A stretch of DNA of 64,000 nucleotides from JBCBWG01 sp038523925 (GTDB lineage Bacteria > Pseudomonadota > Alphaproteobacteria > Rhizobiales > Hyphomicrobiaceae): the NCBI GenBank assembly GCA_038523925.1, contig JBCBIY010000006.1, positions 123,294 through 187,293 on the forward strand, in the 5' to 3' direction. A program made the translations under genes and the position numbers. Under the pieces are notes generated by a model. It was not told the DNA's origin. It saw only the letters and a list, made by a program, of their open reading frames with translations, and ran no database searches. Positions 16,242 to 25,077 of the stretch are shown here, in pieces; position 1 is the stretch's first letter; the number at the start of each line of letters is the position of its first letter.

Positions 16242-17543
16242 ATGACCGAGGCGGCAAACACACCCCGGATCCTGATCCTGACGTACGGCACACGCGGCGA
16301 CGTGGAGCCCTTCATCGCGCTCGCGCTAGGTCTGCAGGGACGGGGCTACGGCGTGACGCTTGCGACGGCCGAGCGCTACGGTGCGTGGGTCGGTGAATTC
16401 GGCGTGCCGTTTCAGCCGATCTCGAACCTTTCGATCGATCAGGTCGACACGCCCGATGGCCAGGTGCTCCTCGAAGGCGGGTCCGGACTGGTCCAGCGTC
16501 TCGCCGCCGGGTTGCGAATGTCGCGGAAGTCGGGCCCGATCCTTGAAGAGCAGAACTTCGAGAGCTGGCAGATCGCGCAGGCGACGGATCCGGACCTCAT
16601 CCTGTTCCATCCGAAGATGTTGGCCGCGCCGCAAATCGCGGAGGCGCTGGATGTGCCGGCCATCATGGCGGTTCTGCAACCGATGCTCGTGCCGACTGCC
16701 GCGTTCCCGCCGTTGGGACTTCCGGCGCTCGGCATTCCAGGCTGGAACCGGTTCGCTTACCGGCTTGTGAGTGCGTCGTACGCCGCGTTCAAAAAGCCGC
16801 TCAATCGCTTTCGCCGCGATGCGCTCGATCTGCCGCCGGTTCGCGGTCGCGATCTGTTGTCGCCGCGGGGGCCGGGCACGTTGAAGGTGCTGCATGCGAT
16901 CAGTCCGCATGTTGTGCCCCGGCCGCCGGATTGGCCCGCGGAGGCGAAACTCACCGGCTACTGGCGGCTTTCGGCAGACGACGAGTTCGAGCCTCCGGAC
17001 TCGTTGGCGGCGTTTCTCGCGGCCGGCCCGCCGCCCGTCTACGTCGGCTTCGGCAGCATGACGAGCGCGGGCCCCGGCGCGCTTTTAGCGCTGGTGAAGG
17101 ACGCGCTGCGGTCGGCCAACGTGCGCGGCATTGTCAGCGCCGGATGGGCGGGCCTCGCCTCTGAGCCCGCTGACGACGTCATGATCATCGACGCCGTGCC
17201 GCACGCCCGGTTGTTTCCGCGCATGGCCGCCGTCGTGCATCACGGCGGCGCGGGGACGACCGCTGCGGGCTTTCACGCAGGCGTCCCATGCGTCATCTGC
17301 CCATTCATTGGCGACCAGCCAGGATGGGCGCGCTTGAGCGTCACGCTCGGTGTTGGTGCCGAGCCGGTCCCGCGCGGCAAGATGACGGCTGAGCGGCTTG
17401 GCCGGTCGATCGCCGCGGCCGTGACGGACCCCGCGCTTCGCCGCAATGCACAATCGCTAGCGTCCAAGCTGGCCGCCGAAGACGGCGTTGCGAACGCGAT
17501 TGCTGAGATCGAACAGACGCTCGCCGCCGCATCCGCCGCTTAA
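16242..17543 (+). CDS. UGT-like glycosyltransferase (family 1, sterol-glucosyltransferase-like)
   Basis: A 433-residue GT-B fold enzyme. The N-terminus LILTYGTRGDVEPFIALA is the typical start of the sterol 3-beta-glucosyltransferase / macrolide glycosyltransferase group. The C-terminal nucleotide-sugar motif is HHGGAGTTAAGFHAGVPC followed by PFIGDQPGWA. It probably transfers a hexose from a UDP- or TDP-sugar to a lipid, sterol-like or secondary-metabolite acceptor in the cytoplasm. A start eight codons upstream is also open; MTEAANTPR is preferred. With two sterol-desaturase-family genes elsewhere in the window a lipid acceptor is an attractive guess, but unproven. Confidence 0.82.
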   Translation: MTEAANTPRILILTYGTRGDVEPFIALALGLQGRGYGVTLATAERYGAWVGEFGVPFQPISNLSIDQVDTPDGQVLLEGGSGLVQRLAAGLRMSRKSGPILEEQNFESWQIAQATDPDLILFHPKMLAAPQIAEALDVPAIMAVLQPMLVPTAAFPPLGLPALGIPGWNRFAYRLVSASYAAFKKPLNRFRRDALDLPPVRGRDLLSPRGPGTLKVLHAISPHVVPRPPDWPAEAKLTGYWRLSADDEFEPPDSLAAFLAAGPPPVYVGFGSMTSAGPGALLALVKDALRSANVRGIVSAGWAGLASEPADDVMIIDAVPHARLFPRMAAVVHHGGAGTTAAGFHAGVPCVICPFIGDQPGWARLSVTLGVGAEPVPRGKMTAERLGRSIAAAVTDPALRRNAQSLASKLAAEDGVANAIAEIEQTLAAASAA

Positions 17544-17692
17544 CGCCCTCACCAAAATTAGACGATTTGTTACGCCGCTAGACGGACCGCGATGCAGGGA
17601 CGCGGGCTTTGCGCAACGGTTCGCCTCGTCGACCCGCAAACGGGCGATCCCCGTCGCGTGGTTGGCGCGCGACCAACGATTTGGAGGAACAC

Positions 17693-18952
17693 ATGAGGTT
17701 TCGGGCCCTGGCAACAGGCATTGCAGCCACCGCGCTTGCAGTGACTGTGTCGACCGCGGCGGTCGCGGAGAAACTGAAGGTGGGCGTGCTGGCCACCCTC
17801 GAAGGCACATATACGGTACTCGGTGAAGACGGCATTCGTGGTCTGCGCACCGCGATGAAAGCGGCGGGCGGCAAAGCCGGCGGCCGTGAGATCGAGCTCA
17901 TTATCCAATCGACTGACGCCTCGCCGGATAGCGCCGTGCGTGGTGCACGCAAGCTCGTCGACCAGGACAAGGTCGAAATCATCATCGGGCCGCTGTCGGG
18001 TTCCGAAGGGATCGCGATCCGCGACTACTCGAAAACGCAGCCGCAGGTCACGTTCATCAACGGTATCTCGGGCGCGCAGGAGACCACGTTCGTCAAGCCG
18101 TCGGAGAACTTCTTCCGGTTCAACATGGACGGGGCGCAGTGGTCGGCCGGTCTTGGCGAGTACATCTATAACGAGAAGGGCTACAAGACGATCGCAACGA
18201 TCGGAGAGGACTACTCGTTTATCTATACGCAGGTGTTTGGTCTCGTGACCGAGTTCTGCCGCGCGGGTGGCGAAGTCACCGAGCGTCTCTGGGTGCCGCT
18301 TGGCACAAAGGACTTCGGCTCGATCATCGCGTCGCTGCCTGATGACGTGGACGCGATCTATCTCGGCCTCGGCGGCGGCGATGCCGTCAACTTCCTGAAC
18401 CAGTATCAGCAGGCCGGCGGTGACGCGAAGCTCATTGGCGGCACGATCATGGTCGACGGCACGGTGCTCAACTCGAAGGGCAACGCGAAGAAGGCGCTGA
18501 TCGGCGTCCCATCGTCCGGTCCACAGGCAGATACGTGGGATAATCCGAAGTGGAAGGCGTTCGTGAAGGCCTACCAGGATGCATTCCCACCAGAGAAGCG
18601 CTTCCCGAGCCCGTCTCTGCTGGCAACCGGTTATTACAACGCCACCAACGCGATGATGGCCTGCCTCAACAAGACGAAGGGCGATCTGTCGGACGGCCAA
18701 AAGGCGTTCCGCGCTTGCCTCTCGACGCTCGAACTCGACGCGCCGAACGGCAAAATCAAGCTCGATGGTAATCGCCAGGCGGTCGGCACAAACTTCGTCT
18801 CTGAAGTCATTGAGCTGCCAGACGGCAACCTCGGCACGAAGCTGGTGAAGATCAAAGAGAACGTAAACCAGACGCTCGGTATCGATGAGGCTGCGTTCAA
18901 GAAGATCGGCCTGCCGAGCCGCGAAGCCCCGGCTTGCAAGAAGTCGTACTGA
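17693..18952 (+). CDS. Branched-chain-type ABC transporter substrate-binding protein (LivK-like)
   Basis: A 419-residue type I periplasmic binding protein with a signal peptide, cleavage likely after AAVA before EKLKVGVL. KVGVLATLEGTYTVLGEDGIRG and IIGPLSGSEGIAIRDYS are characteristic of this fold. It should deliver a small ligand to the LivHMGF-type transporter encoded 4 kb downstream; family ligands include amino acids, amides, urea and aromatic acids. A strong ribosome-binding site (GGAGG) sits 6-8 nt before the ATG. The gene is followed by a stable hairpin, fitting higher expression of the binding protein than of downstream genes. Confidence 0.88.
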   Translation: MRFRALATGIAATALAVTVSTAAVAEKLKVGVLATLEGTYTVLGEDGIRGLRTAMKAAGGKAGGREIELIIQSTDASPDSAVRGARKLVDQDKVEIIIGPLSGSEGIAIRDYSKTQPQVTFINGISGAQETTFVKPSENFFRFNMDGAQWSAGLGEYIYNEKGYKTIATIGEDYSFIYTQVFGLVTEFCRAGGEVTERLWVPLGTKDFGSIIASLPDDVDAIYLGLGGGDAVNFLNQYQQAGGDAKLIGGTIMVDGTVLNSKGNAKKALIGVPSSGPQADTWDNPKWKAFVKAYQDAFPPEKRFPSPSLLATGYYNATNAMMACLNKTKGDLSDGQKAFRACLSTLELDAPNGKIKLDGNRQAVGTNFVSEVIELPDGNLGTKLVKIKENVNQTLGIDEAAFKKIGLPSREAPACKKSY

Positions 18953-18969
18953 CGAACTGAGAAAGTCCC

Positions 18970-18994
18970 GGGCGCGCCTCAAGCAAGCGCGCCC
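18970..18994 (+). terminator. Stable hairpin after the substrate-binding protein gene
   Basis: GGGCGCGC (18970-18977) pairs perfectly with GCGCGCCC (18987-18994) around a 9-base loop. No T-run follows, so it is more likely a processing, 3'-stabilising or partial attenuation hairpin than a full intrinsic terminator. Such hairpins commonly follow binding-protein genes in transporter operons. Confidence 0.55.
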
Positions 18995-19089
18995 GAACGC
19001 GAAGTGCCGAGCGGCGGGATTCAAGCTATCGACCCGCCCTCGCACGCCACCCCCGATGCAGCAGCGAACGAACGCGAGCGGCGATCTCG

Positions 19090-20220
19090 ATGACGCTGAT
19101 CACCTACTCGACGCGCGTCCACTTCGCGGACGGGATCCTCGAAGAGGCCATTTGGTCCGAGGTCGAAGCCAAGGGGCGCAAGCGTCCGCTGCTCATCGGC
19201 TCTGCCCACGGCGATGACGCCGAACTTCTCGATCGCATCATCGCCGGCCTGCCGGTCCCATCGCGCGCCAAGTTCTTCGCAGACATCCCGCGCACACCGC
19301 GCCAGCGGCACGTCCAGCACATCGCAGACACCTTCCGCCGAGAAGAGGCCGACGTCCTCATTGCGTTCGGCGGCAGCACGGCCATCGATCTTGCAAAACT
19401 CGCGCGGCTGAGCTTGAGCACGGGTTCGGACACGCTCGATCTATTGACCCACTTTGAGGGCGCCGCGGCGCGCCGGCACGGGTTGCCGGACCTGATCGCG
19501 ATCCCGGACAATCGCGGCCTCGGGCCGGCGGTCAGCGCTTACGCGCCCGTCCTGCTTGAAAGCGGCAGCGCGCAGCGGGTGATCAGCTCGGACTTGATCC
19601 CGGACGTGACGATCTGTGATCCGTCGATTGCTGCCGACGTGTCGCCTGATGATCAGGCAAGCGCCGTTGCCGAAGCGCTTGCGCGATGCCTCGAGGCCTA
19701 CCTCTCGCCGGGCTATAACCCGCCGGCGGAAGGCATCGCGTTCGACGGCTTCAAGCGGGTTGTCGATGTGCTGTCGCGACCCCGCGGCAGGCTCAGCCGG
19801 GAGGCGCGGCGCGACGTCATGGCGGCCAACCTCAACGGCGCGCTGGCGTTACAGAAGGACCTTGGCGCGACGCATGCGCTCGCGATGGTGCTCCGTATTG
19901 TGGCCGACCGCGATCTCGATGCCGGCGCTGTCTGCCGGATCATTCTGCCGCGCATGCTTGAGGTCTACGAGGAACAGGACCGGGCGAAGACGCTGTTGGC
20001 GCGCCGCGCAGTTGGCTTCTCGGAGACGGCCTCGCTCGCCGACGGGCTTCTGCCGTTGTTGCGTGAGCTGCCACTGCCGTCGCGGCTCTCTGAGCTGGGC
20101 GTGCGGGAAGCCGATATCGTTGAAGCGGCACACATGGCGGAGACGGAGTTCGTTGGGCGCGGCCATGACCTTGGTGCGCAGCCTGGCCGGCTGCGCGCCG
20201 TGATGGCGTCAGTGCATTAG
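19090..20220 (+). CDS. Iron-containing alcohol dehydrogenase-fold protein with altered metal site
   Basis: A 376-residue protein of the group III ADH / maleylacetate reductase fold. The dinucleotide motif FGGSTAIDLAK corresponds to GGGSxxDxAK. The metal ligands look eroded by eye: the family DALxHxxEAY stretch reads EALARCLEAY (Asp to Glu, His to Arg), and the region that normally carries His-x3-His and a second His ten residues on reads THALAMVLRIVADRDLDAG, keeping only the first His. It may therefore not be a normal Fe/Zn alcohol dehydrogenase. It lies 11 bp before an aldehyde dehydrogenase gene, suggesting an alcohol-aldehyde-acid step or a derived function. Confidence 0.75.
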   Translation: MTLITYSTRVHFADGILEEAIWSEVEAKGRKRPLLIGSAHGDDAELLDRIIAGLPVPSRAKFFADIPRTPRQRHVQHIADTFRREEADVLIAFGGSTAIDLAKLARLSLSTGSDTLDLLTHFEGAAARRHGLPDLIAIPDNRGLGPAVSAYAPVLLESGSAQRVISSDLIPDVTICDPSIAADVSPDDQASAVAEALARCLEAYLSPGYNPPAEGIAFDGFKRVVDVLSRPRGRLSREARRDVMAANLNGALALQKDLGATHALAMVLRIVADRDLDAGAVCRIILPRMLEVYEEQDRAKTLLARRAVGFSETASLADGLLPLLRELPLPSRLSELGVREADIVEAAHMAETEFVGRGHDLGAQPGRLRAVMASVH

Positions 20221-20231
20221 GACATGGCGCC

Positions 20232-21662
20232 GTGAAACCCAACCTCATCAACGGCGAATGGCGCGATGCCGCATCGTCCACAGAGAACCGCAATCCCTCC
20301 GACCTTGACGATCTGATCGACGTCTTTGCGGACGGCACCGAACAAGATGCGCACGACGCGATCACCGCGGCCCGGGCCGCCGCAACGGCGTGGGCTGCCA
20401 CCACCGGTCAGCAGCGCCACGACGTTCTGTTGGCGGCGGCTCTCGAAATCCGAGAGCGGCAGCAGGAGATCGGGTGGGAGCTTGCGCGCGAGGAAGGCAA
20501 GACGCTTGCCGAGGGCATCGCTGAAGTCGGGCGCGCAGCCAACATCTTTGATTTCTTCGCCGGCGAAGCGCTGCGCCTGATGGGCGAAATTGGTCCGTCC
20601 GTCCGGCCCGGCATTCGCGTTGAAGTCACGCGCGAGCCGATCGGTGTCGTCGGCATCATCACGCCCTGGAACTTCCCGGCCGCGATCCCCGCGTGGAAGC
20701 TTGCGCCGGCGCTCTGTTTCGGGAACGCGGTTGTCTTCAAACCTGCGGAACTCGTCCCGCACACCGCTTGGCTGATTGTCGACTGCCTGCATCGCGCAGG
20801 CCTGCCGCCGGGGGCGCTGAACCTCGTGATGGGGCGCGGGTCGATTGTCGGGCGCGCGCTCGTCGAGAGCCCGGACGTCGATGCGCTGACCTTCACCGGG
20901 TCGGTGGTCGTTGGCCGGCAGATTGCGCAGGATGCGGCGGCGACAATGAAGAAGCTGCAGCTTGAGATGGGTGGCAAAAACCCGCTGGTTGTTCTCGATG
21001 ACGCCGACCTCGACGTGGCCGTCGCCTGCGCGATTGACGGGGCGTTCTTTTCTACCGGCCAGCGTTGCACGGCGTCATCGCGGATTGTCGTCGCTGAAGG
21101 CGTCTACAGCCGCTTCGTCGAGCTGCTGACGGAGCGCACGCGGCACTTGCGCGTTGGCCACGCCCTTGAAGACGGCACTGAGATCGGCCCGGTCTCGAGC
21201 GCTGAACAGCTCGAGCAGAACCAGCGTTATCTCGACATTGCGCGCCGCGAGAGCGGCAACATCAGAGTTGGCGGCGAACGCGTCGAGCGAGCGACGCGCG
21301 GGCATTACATGCAGCCGGCATTGATCACCGATACGACCAACGCGATGACGATCAACCGCGAGGAAGTCTTCGGTCCGATCGCGAGCGTTCTGCGGGTGCG
21401 CGACTACGACGAGGCGTTGGCGGTCGCCAATAATACTGAGTTCGGCCTCTGCGCCGGCATCTGCACGACGAGCTTGAAGCATGCCGAGCATTTCAAGCGG
21501 CATGCGCAAGCCGGCATGGTGATGGTCAACCTGCCGACCGCAGGCGTTGATTATCACGTGCCGTTTGGCGGGCGGAAAGGGTCGAGCCATGGCCCGCGCG
21601 AACAGGGCCGTTATGCGCAGGAGTTTTTTACGACCGTAAAGACGGCCTACACCCGGCCTTAA
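20232..21662 (+). CDS. NAD(P)-dependent aldehyde dehydrogenase
   Basis: A 476-residue ALDH of normal length. Motifs include ITPWNFPAAIPAWK (cofactor site), LEMGGKNP with the general base Glu245, and GQRCTASSR with catalytic Cys279; EEVFGPIASV and PFGGRKGSSHG follow. The pattern resembles the 2,5-dioxovalerate / succinic semialdehyde group more than betaine-aldehyde types, but the substrate is not fixed by sequence. The start is GTG with AGGAC about 9 nt upstream. It is coupled to the iron-ADH-fold gene. Confidence 0.88.
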   Translation: MKPNLINGEWRDAASSTENRNPSDLDDLIDVFADGTEQDAHDAITAARAAATAWAATTGQQRHDVLLAAALEIRERQQEIGWELAREEGKTLAEGIAEVGRAANIFDFFAGEALRLMGEIGPSVRPGIRVEVTREPIGVVGIITPWNFPAAIPAWKLAPALCFGNAVVFKPAELVPHTAWLIVDCLHRAGLPPGALNLVMGRGSIVGRALVESPDVDALTFTGSVVVGRQIAQDAAATMKKLQLEMGGKNPLVVLDDADLDVAVACAIDGAFFSTGQRCTASSRIVVAEGVYSRFVELLTERTRHLRVGHALEDGTEIGPVSSAEQLEQNQRYLDIARRESGNIRVGGERVERATRGHYMQPALITDTTNAMTINREEVFGPIASVLRVRDYDEALAVANNTEFGLCAGICTTSLKHAEHFKRHAQAGMVMVNLPTAGVDYHVPFGGRKGSSHGPREQGRYAQEFFTTVKTAYTRP

Positions 21663-21873
21663 CGCAGCGCGCAACCGCTGATTTTGCATCGCAACAAAAG
21701 CGCAAGGGGTGACGCCAGCGCCGTGTAACCTTCCGTCTGCTTTTTTTAGCGCCGCCTGTTGTCGGCACACGCGCGTGCCTCCTAGACTTTGAAGGTCCAC
21801 GCGAACGGACAAACGCGCGACCCGGCATCGACTTCAAAACAACGCTCGGGCGCGCAAGGGAGGACAGCTCGCA

Positions 21874-22701
21874 ATGAGTGATGCCATCGCTGTGCATCAC
21901 GGCTCCTTCGGCCGTGCCGCACTCTACCGACTGGACAAGCCAATCGTGACGCATGCGCATCGCGAGGGGCACCTCATCTTTTTCCTCAGCGGCTCGGCGG
22001 CAAAGGTCACGGTATCAGGCGAATGCCAGATCGCGGACACGGATCGCGCGGTTGCGGTCAGCCCATGGGAGCCGCACAGCTTTGAGCTTCTCGAGCCCCA
22101 GGGGGCCTGTCACTGCCTCGTTCTCTACATCAAGCCCATTTGGTTCCTGGAATCGAGCGAGTCGGCGGAATATGCGCTTCGGTTTGGGCGTTCGGGGATT
22201 GAGGTTAATCCAGCGGTACTTCGTGCGCTTCGATTGATCTCGTCCCTGATGCACGAAGAGGAGACGCCGGGCGTCTTCAATAAATATCTCTATGAACTGA
22301 CCAGCCGGAGTTTTCAGGAATCCTGGGCCGGAATTGATCGCTCGCAGCCGCTCATTCTCGGGGAGCAAAAGTTTACTGATTATCGCGTGCGTCGGTCGTT
22401 GCGATTAATGCAGGAGCAGTTCGCCGAAACCCTCGGCATGGACGAGCTTGCGCGGCAGTCGGGTCTGTCGCGGCCCCATTTTTTCACGCTTTTCAAGAAG
22501 CAGATGGGTGTTTCGCCGAACATCTATCTCAACACGCTGAGGACCGAGCGGGCGATCCAGGAGCTGGTCAATACGAATAAATCGGTGACCGATATAAGCA
22601 CCGATCTCGGTTTTTCCTCCCAAGCGAGTTTTACGCGTTTCTTTGCCTCTAATGTCGGCATCCCGCCGACCGAATACAGGCGTGTCGGATATTCCACTTG
22701 A
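21874..22701 (+). CDS. AraC family transcriptional regulator
   Basis: A 275-residue regulator. The N-terminal half is a cupin-like sensor (HAHREGHLIFFLSGSA, SPWEPHSFELL). The C-terminal half is a double helix-turn-helix, about residues 185-272 (GMDELARQSGLSRPHFFTLF and DISTDLGFSSQASFTRFF). Placed between the binding-protein/ALDH genes and the transporter operon, it is the obvious candidate regulator of the locus, with the transported compound or a metabolite as effector. By eye its codons are noticeably more AT-rich (AATAAATATCTCTATGAA-type stretches) than those of neighbours, suggesting a different history. Confidence 0.88.
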   Translation: MSDAIAVHHGSFGRAALYRLDKPIVTHAHREGHLIFFLSGSAAKVTVSGECQIADTDRAVAVSPWEPHSFELLEPQGACHCLVLYIKPIWFLESSESAEYALRFGRSGIEVNPAVLRALRLISSLMHEEETPGVFNKYLYELTSRSFQESWAGIDRSQPLILGEQKFTDYRVRRSLRLMQEQFAETLGMDELARQSGLSRPHFFTLFKKQMGVSPNIYLNTLRTERAIQELVNTNKSVTDISTDLGFSSQASFTRFFASNVGIPPTEYRRVGYST

Positions 22702-22721
22702 GCGGATTTGGAAACCAACTG

Positions 22722-22738
22722 TTAACACCTCGTTAACC
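22722..22738 (+). promoter_or_regulatory. CtrA-type binding site (TTAA-N7-TTAACC)
   Basis: TTAACACCTCGTTAACC matches the full alphaproteobacterial CtrA consensus TTAA-N7-TTAA(C) exactly. A further GTTAAC at 22753-22758 lies two helical turns on, and GAAACCA precedes GTTAAC twice (22711 and 22744). The element is just after the AraC stop codon, in the 303-bp gap before the LivH-type gene. The rest of the gap shows no gene. CtrA is known to control cell-cycle genes; activity here is not shown, and TTAACC motifs are frequent in Rhizobiales intergenic DNA. Confidence 0.5.
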
Positions 22739-23004
22739 ATTTAGAAACCAGAGTTAACGCGGCCGGGGGGCTTCCGAAGCGGTAATGCGAGCGTGATGGC
22801 GCGGATGATTTCGCGACCGCCTGCGCGCGCCGCAACCTGTTTTCGGATTGCGCGCCATCTGGCCAGACTTTCAGGTACGCCGCGCCTCCGGGCCGCTGCC
22901 TATAGTTCGCGGGTTGGCAGTCAAATTCGCCTTGTCTGAGGCTCTGGGGCTCTCCGCCGGCGAAGCGGAGCGTGCAGCTCCGGTGCATTGGGGCCTGATC
23001 CGAA

Positions 23005-24015
23005 GTGAGAGACTTCGCGCGGCAACATCCGATCTGGACGTGGATCATCGTGCTCGCGGTGGCGGTCGCGCTTTGGATGATTTTTGCCGTTTGGCCGCGC
23101 TGGCTGGTCGACATCATCGGCCGCAAAAAAGTGTTCCTGAACGCGCTGTTCAACGGGATCACCCTCGGCGGGCTCTACTTCCTCGTCGCGAGCGGGTTCA
23201 CGCTCATTTTCGGCCTGATGCGCAACGTAAACCTCGCACACGGCTCGCTCTATCTGCTCGGCGGCTACATCGGGTACTTCGTTGCAAGCTCGACGGGCTA
23301 CTGGCTGATCGCGTTTCCAGTCGCCTTCATCGTCGTCGCAGCCTTCGGCATTCTGCTGCAGATCCTCGTCTTCCAGCGCATGGAGGGCCAGGACCTCCGC
23401 CAGACCCTGGTGACGATCGGTATCTCGATCGTGCTCGCAGATCTCATGCTTTGGACGATGGGCGGCGACTTCTTCAACATCACGCCGCCGTCGTGGCTGT
23501 CAGGGCCGGTGCAGACGTTCTTCGTCACCGCGCAACGCTCCAACGGCGACCTCGTCTACATGAAGTATCCGATGGTGCGGCTCGTCATCTTTGCCGCGTC
23601 CGTCGTCATCGGGATCGGCATGTGGTTGATCCTGAACCGGACGCAGATCGGCATGATGATCCGCGCGGGCGTCGATGATCGCGATATGCTTTCGGCGACT
23701 GGGGCGCGCGTGCAGCTTGTCTTCGTCGGGGTGTTTGCGTTCGGCGCGGGGCTCGCGGGTGTCGCAGGCGTGGTCGGCGGGACCTTCCAATCGATCGCAC
23801 CCGGCGAAGACGTACGCTTTTTGCTCGCCTCGCTCGTCGTTGTGATTGTCGGCGGAATGGGGTCGATCCCGGGTGCTGCCCTCGGCGCACTCTTGATCGG
23901 TCTCGCGGAGCAGTTCGGCTCGGTTTACGTGCCGACATACGCCGTCGTGCTCACCTTCCTGATCATGGTCGCAGTCCTCGCGTTCCGGCCGCAAGGCCTG
24001 TTGGGGAGGGCGTAG
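23005..24015 (+). CDS. Branched-chain-type ABC transporter permease (LivH-like)
   Basis: A 336-residue inner-membrane permease: one N-terminal helix then the BPD_transp_2 domain (NGITLGGLYFLVASGFTLIFG, MRNVNLAHGSLYLLGGYIG, VIVGGMGSIPGAALGALLIG). GTG start. It is the first gene of a run of genes separated by at most a few tens of bases, continuing to 43.0 kb. It pairs with the LivM-like gene 4 bp downstream, and the binding protein is probably the LivK-like protein encoded upstream. Confidence 0.9.
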   Translation: MRDFARQHPIWTWIIVLAVAVALWMIFAVWPRWLVDIIGRKKVFLNALFNGITLGGLYFLVASGFTLIFGLMRNVNLAHGSLYLLGGYIGYFVASSTGYWLIAFPVAFIVVAAFGILLQILVFQRMEGQDLRQTLVTIGISIVLADLMLWTMGGDFFNITPPSWLSGPVQTFFVTAQRSNGDLVYMKYPMVRLVIFAASVVIGIGMWLILNRTQIGMMIRAGVDDRDMLSATGARVQLVFVGVFAFGAGLAGVAGVVGGTFQSIAPGEDVRFLLASLVVVIVGGMGSIPGAALGALLIGLAEQFGSVYVPTYAVVLTFLIMVAVLAFRPQGLLGRA

Positions 24016-24018
24016 GTC

Positions 24019-25077
24019 ATGGCCTCAATCGATGCCGGGATCGGACGCGAACCGACCGCCGTTGGCTGGCCCGCGAGCGTGCCGATGCCATACGTCGTGC
24101 TTGCGGTCATCCTGCTCATCATGCCGCTGTTCGCGAGCGATTTCGTCCTGTTCCAGATCTTTGGCTGGACGTTCATCCTCGGGATGATCGCGCTGAGCCT
24201 GATGTTCCTCGCAGGCTACGCGGGTATGGTCAGCCTTGCGCAAATGTCGATTGCGGGCATGGCCGGCTACATGGTCGCGATCTTCGGCGAGAGCGCAATC
24301 TCCAACATCAGCCTCGGCTGGCCTTGGTACGTCGCGATCCCAATTGCGCTTGCCATCGCCGTCGTCTTCGCGACCGCCATCGGCTGGCTCGCGGTTCGCA
24401 CCGAGGGCATCTACACCATCATGATCACGCTGGCGATGGCGTCGGCGTTCTTCTATTTCACGCGTCAGAACTACGCGATCTTCAACGGCTTTTCCGGCTT
24501 TAACGGCGTCCTGCCGCCGAACGTCTTCGGTGTCGATTGGCGCGGGTCGACGGCGTTCTATTACCTGACGCTGTTCTGGGCGACGCTCTGGTTTCTTGTC
24601 GTCCTCTATGTGTCGCGCGCGCCGTTCGGGCTTGCGCTGCAGGGCATTCGCGACAACCCGCGGCGCATGGCGGCGATCGGCTATAACGTGACCGCGCACC
24701 GCGTTGCCGCCTACTCGTTCTCGGCGCTCATTGCCGGCATCGGCGGCATCCTGCTCACGTGGCAGTCCGCTCAGATTTCGCCGGGGACCGCCGGTATCGG
24801 CCCCGTCATCGACATCCTGATCATTGCGGTGATCGGCGGGCTCCGCCATCCGATCGGCCCGTTCATCGGCGCGTTTCTCTATGTGCTTCTGAAGACATTC
24901 GCCGTCGACGTGCTGCTCTCCGTTGGCCTGTCGGGCGATCGCTTCCAGCTTTTGATCGGCCTCGGGTTCCTGGCTGTCGTTTTCTTCTCGCCGGACGGGT
25001 TGCTTGGGCTTTGGGAACGGTTCCAGACCTACCGCAAGCGCGACCGCCTGCTTGATGCGGGAGGGCGCGACTTGTGA
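24019..25077 (+). CDS. Branched-chain-type ABC transporter permease (LivM-like)
   Basis: A 352-residue permease with about ten hydrophobic segments. LMFLAGYAGMVSLAQMS, FNGFSGFNGVLPPNVFG and VIGGLRHPIGPFIGAFLY are typical of LivM-type subunits. It forms the membrane channel with the preceding LivH-like protein. Its last bases overlap the GTG start of the LivG-like ATPase gene by four (GTGA), indicating translational coupling. Confidence 0.9.
   Translation: MASIDAGIGREPTAVGWPASVPMPYVVLAVILLIMPLFASDFVLFQIFGWTFILGMIALSLMFLAGYAGMVSLAQMSIAGMAGYMVAIFGESAISNISLGWPWYVAIPIALAIAVVFATAIGWLAVRTEGIYTIMITLAMASAFFYFTRQNYAIFNGFSGFNGVLPPNVFGVDWRGSTAFYYLTLFWATLWFLVVLYVSRAPFGLALQGIRDNPRRMAAIGYNVTAHRVAAYSFSALIAGIGGILLTWQSAQISPGTAGIGPVIDILIIAVIGGLRHPIGPFIGAFLYVLLKTFAVDVLLSVGLSGDRFQLLIGLGFLAVVFFSPDGLLGLWERFQTYRKRDRLLDAGGRDL

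Noticed and set aside
17570..19045. A 491-codon minus-strand open frame opposite the LivK-like gene
   Set aside because: It is a high-GC shadow of the real gene, with Arg/Leu/His-rich composition and no recognisable domain; similar long shadows opposite LivM (24025-25233) and the SMP-30 fusion (41556-42851) were dropped for the same reason.
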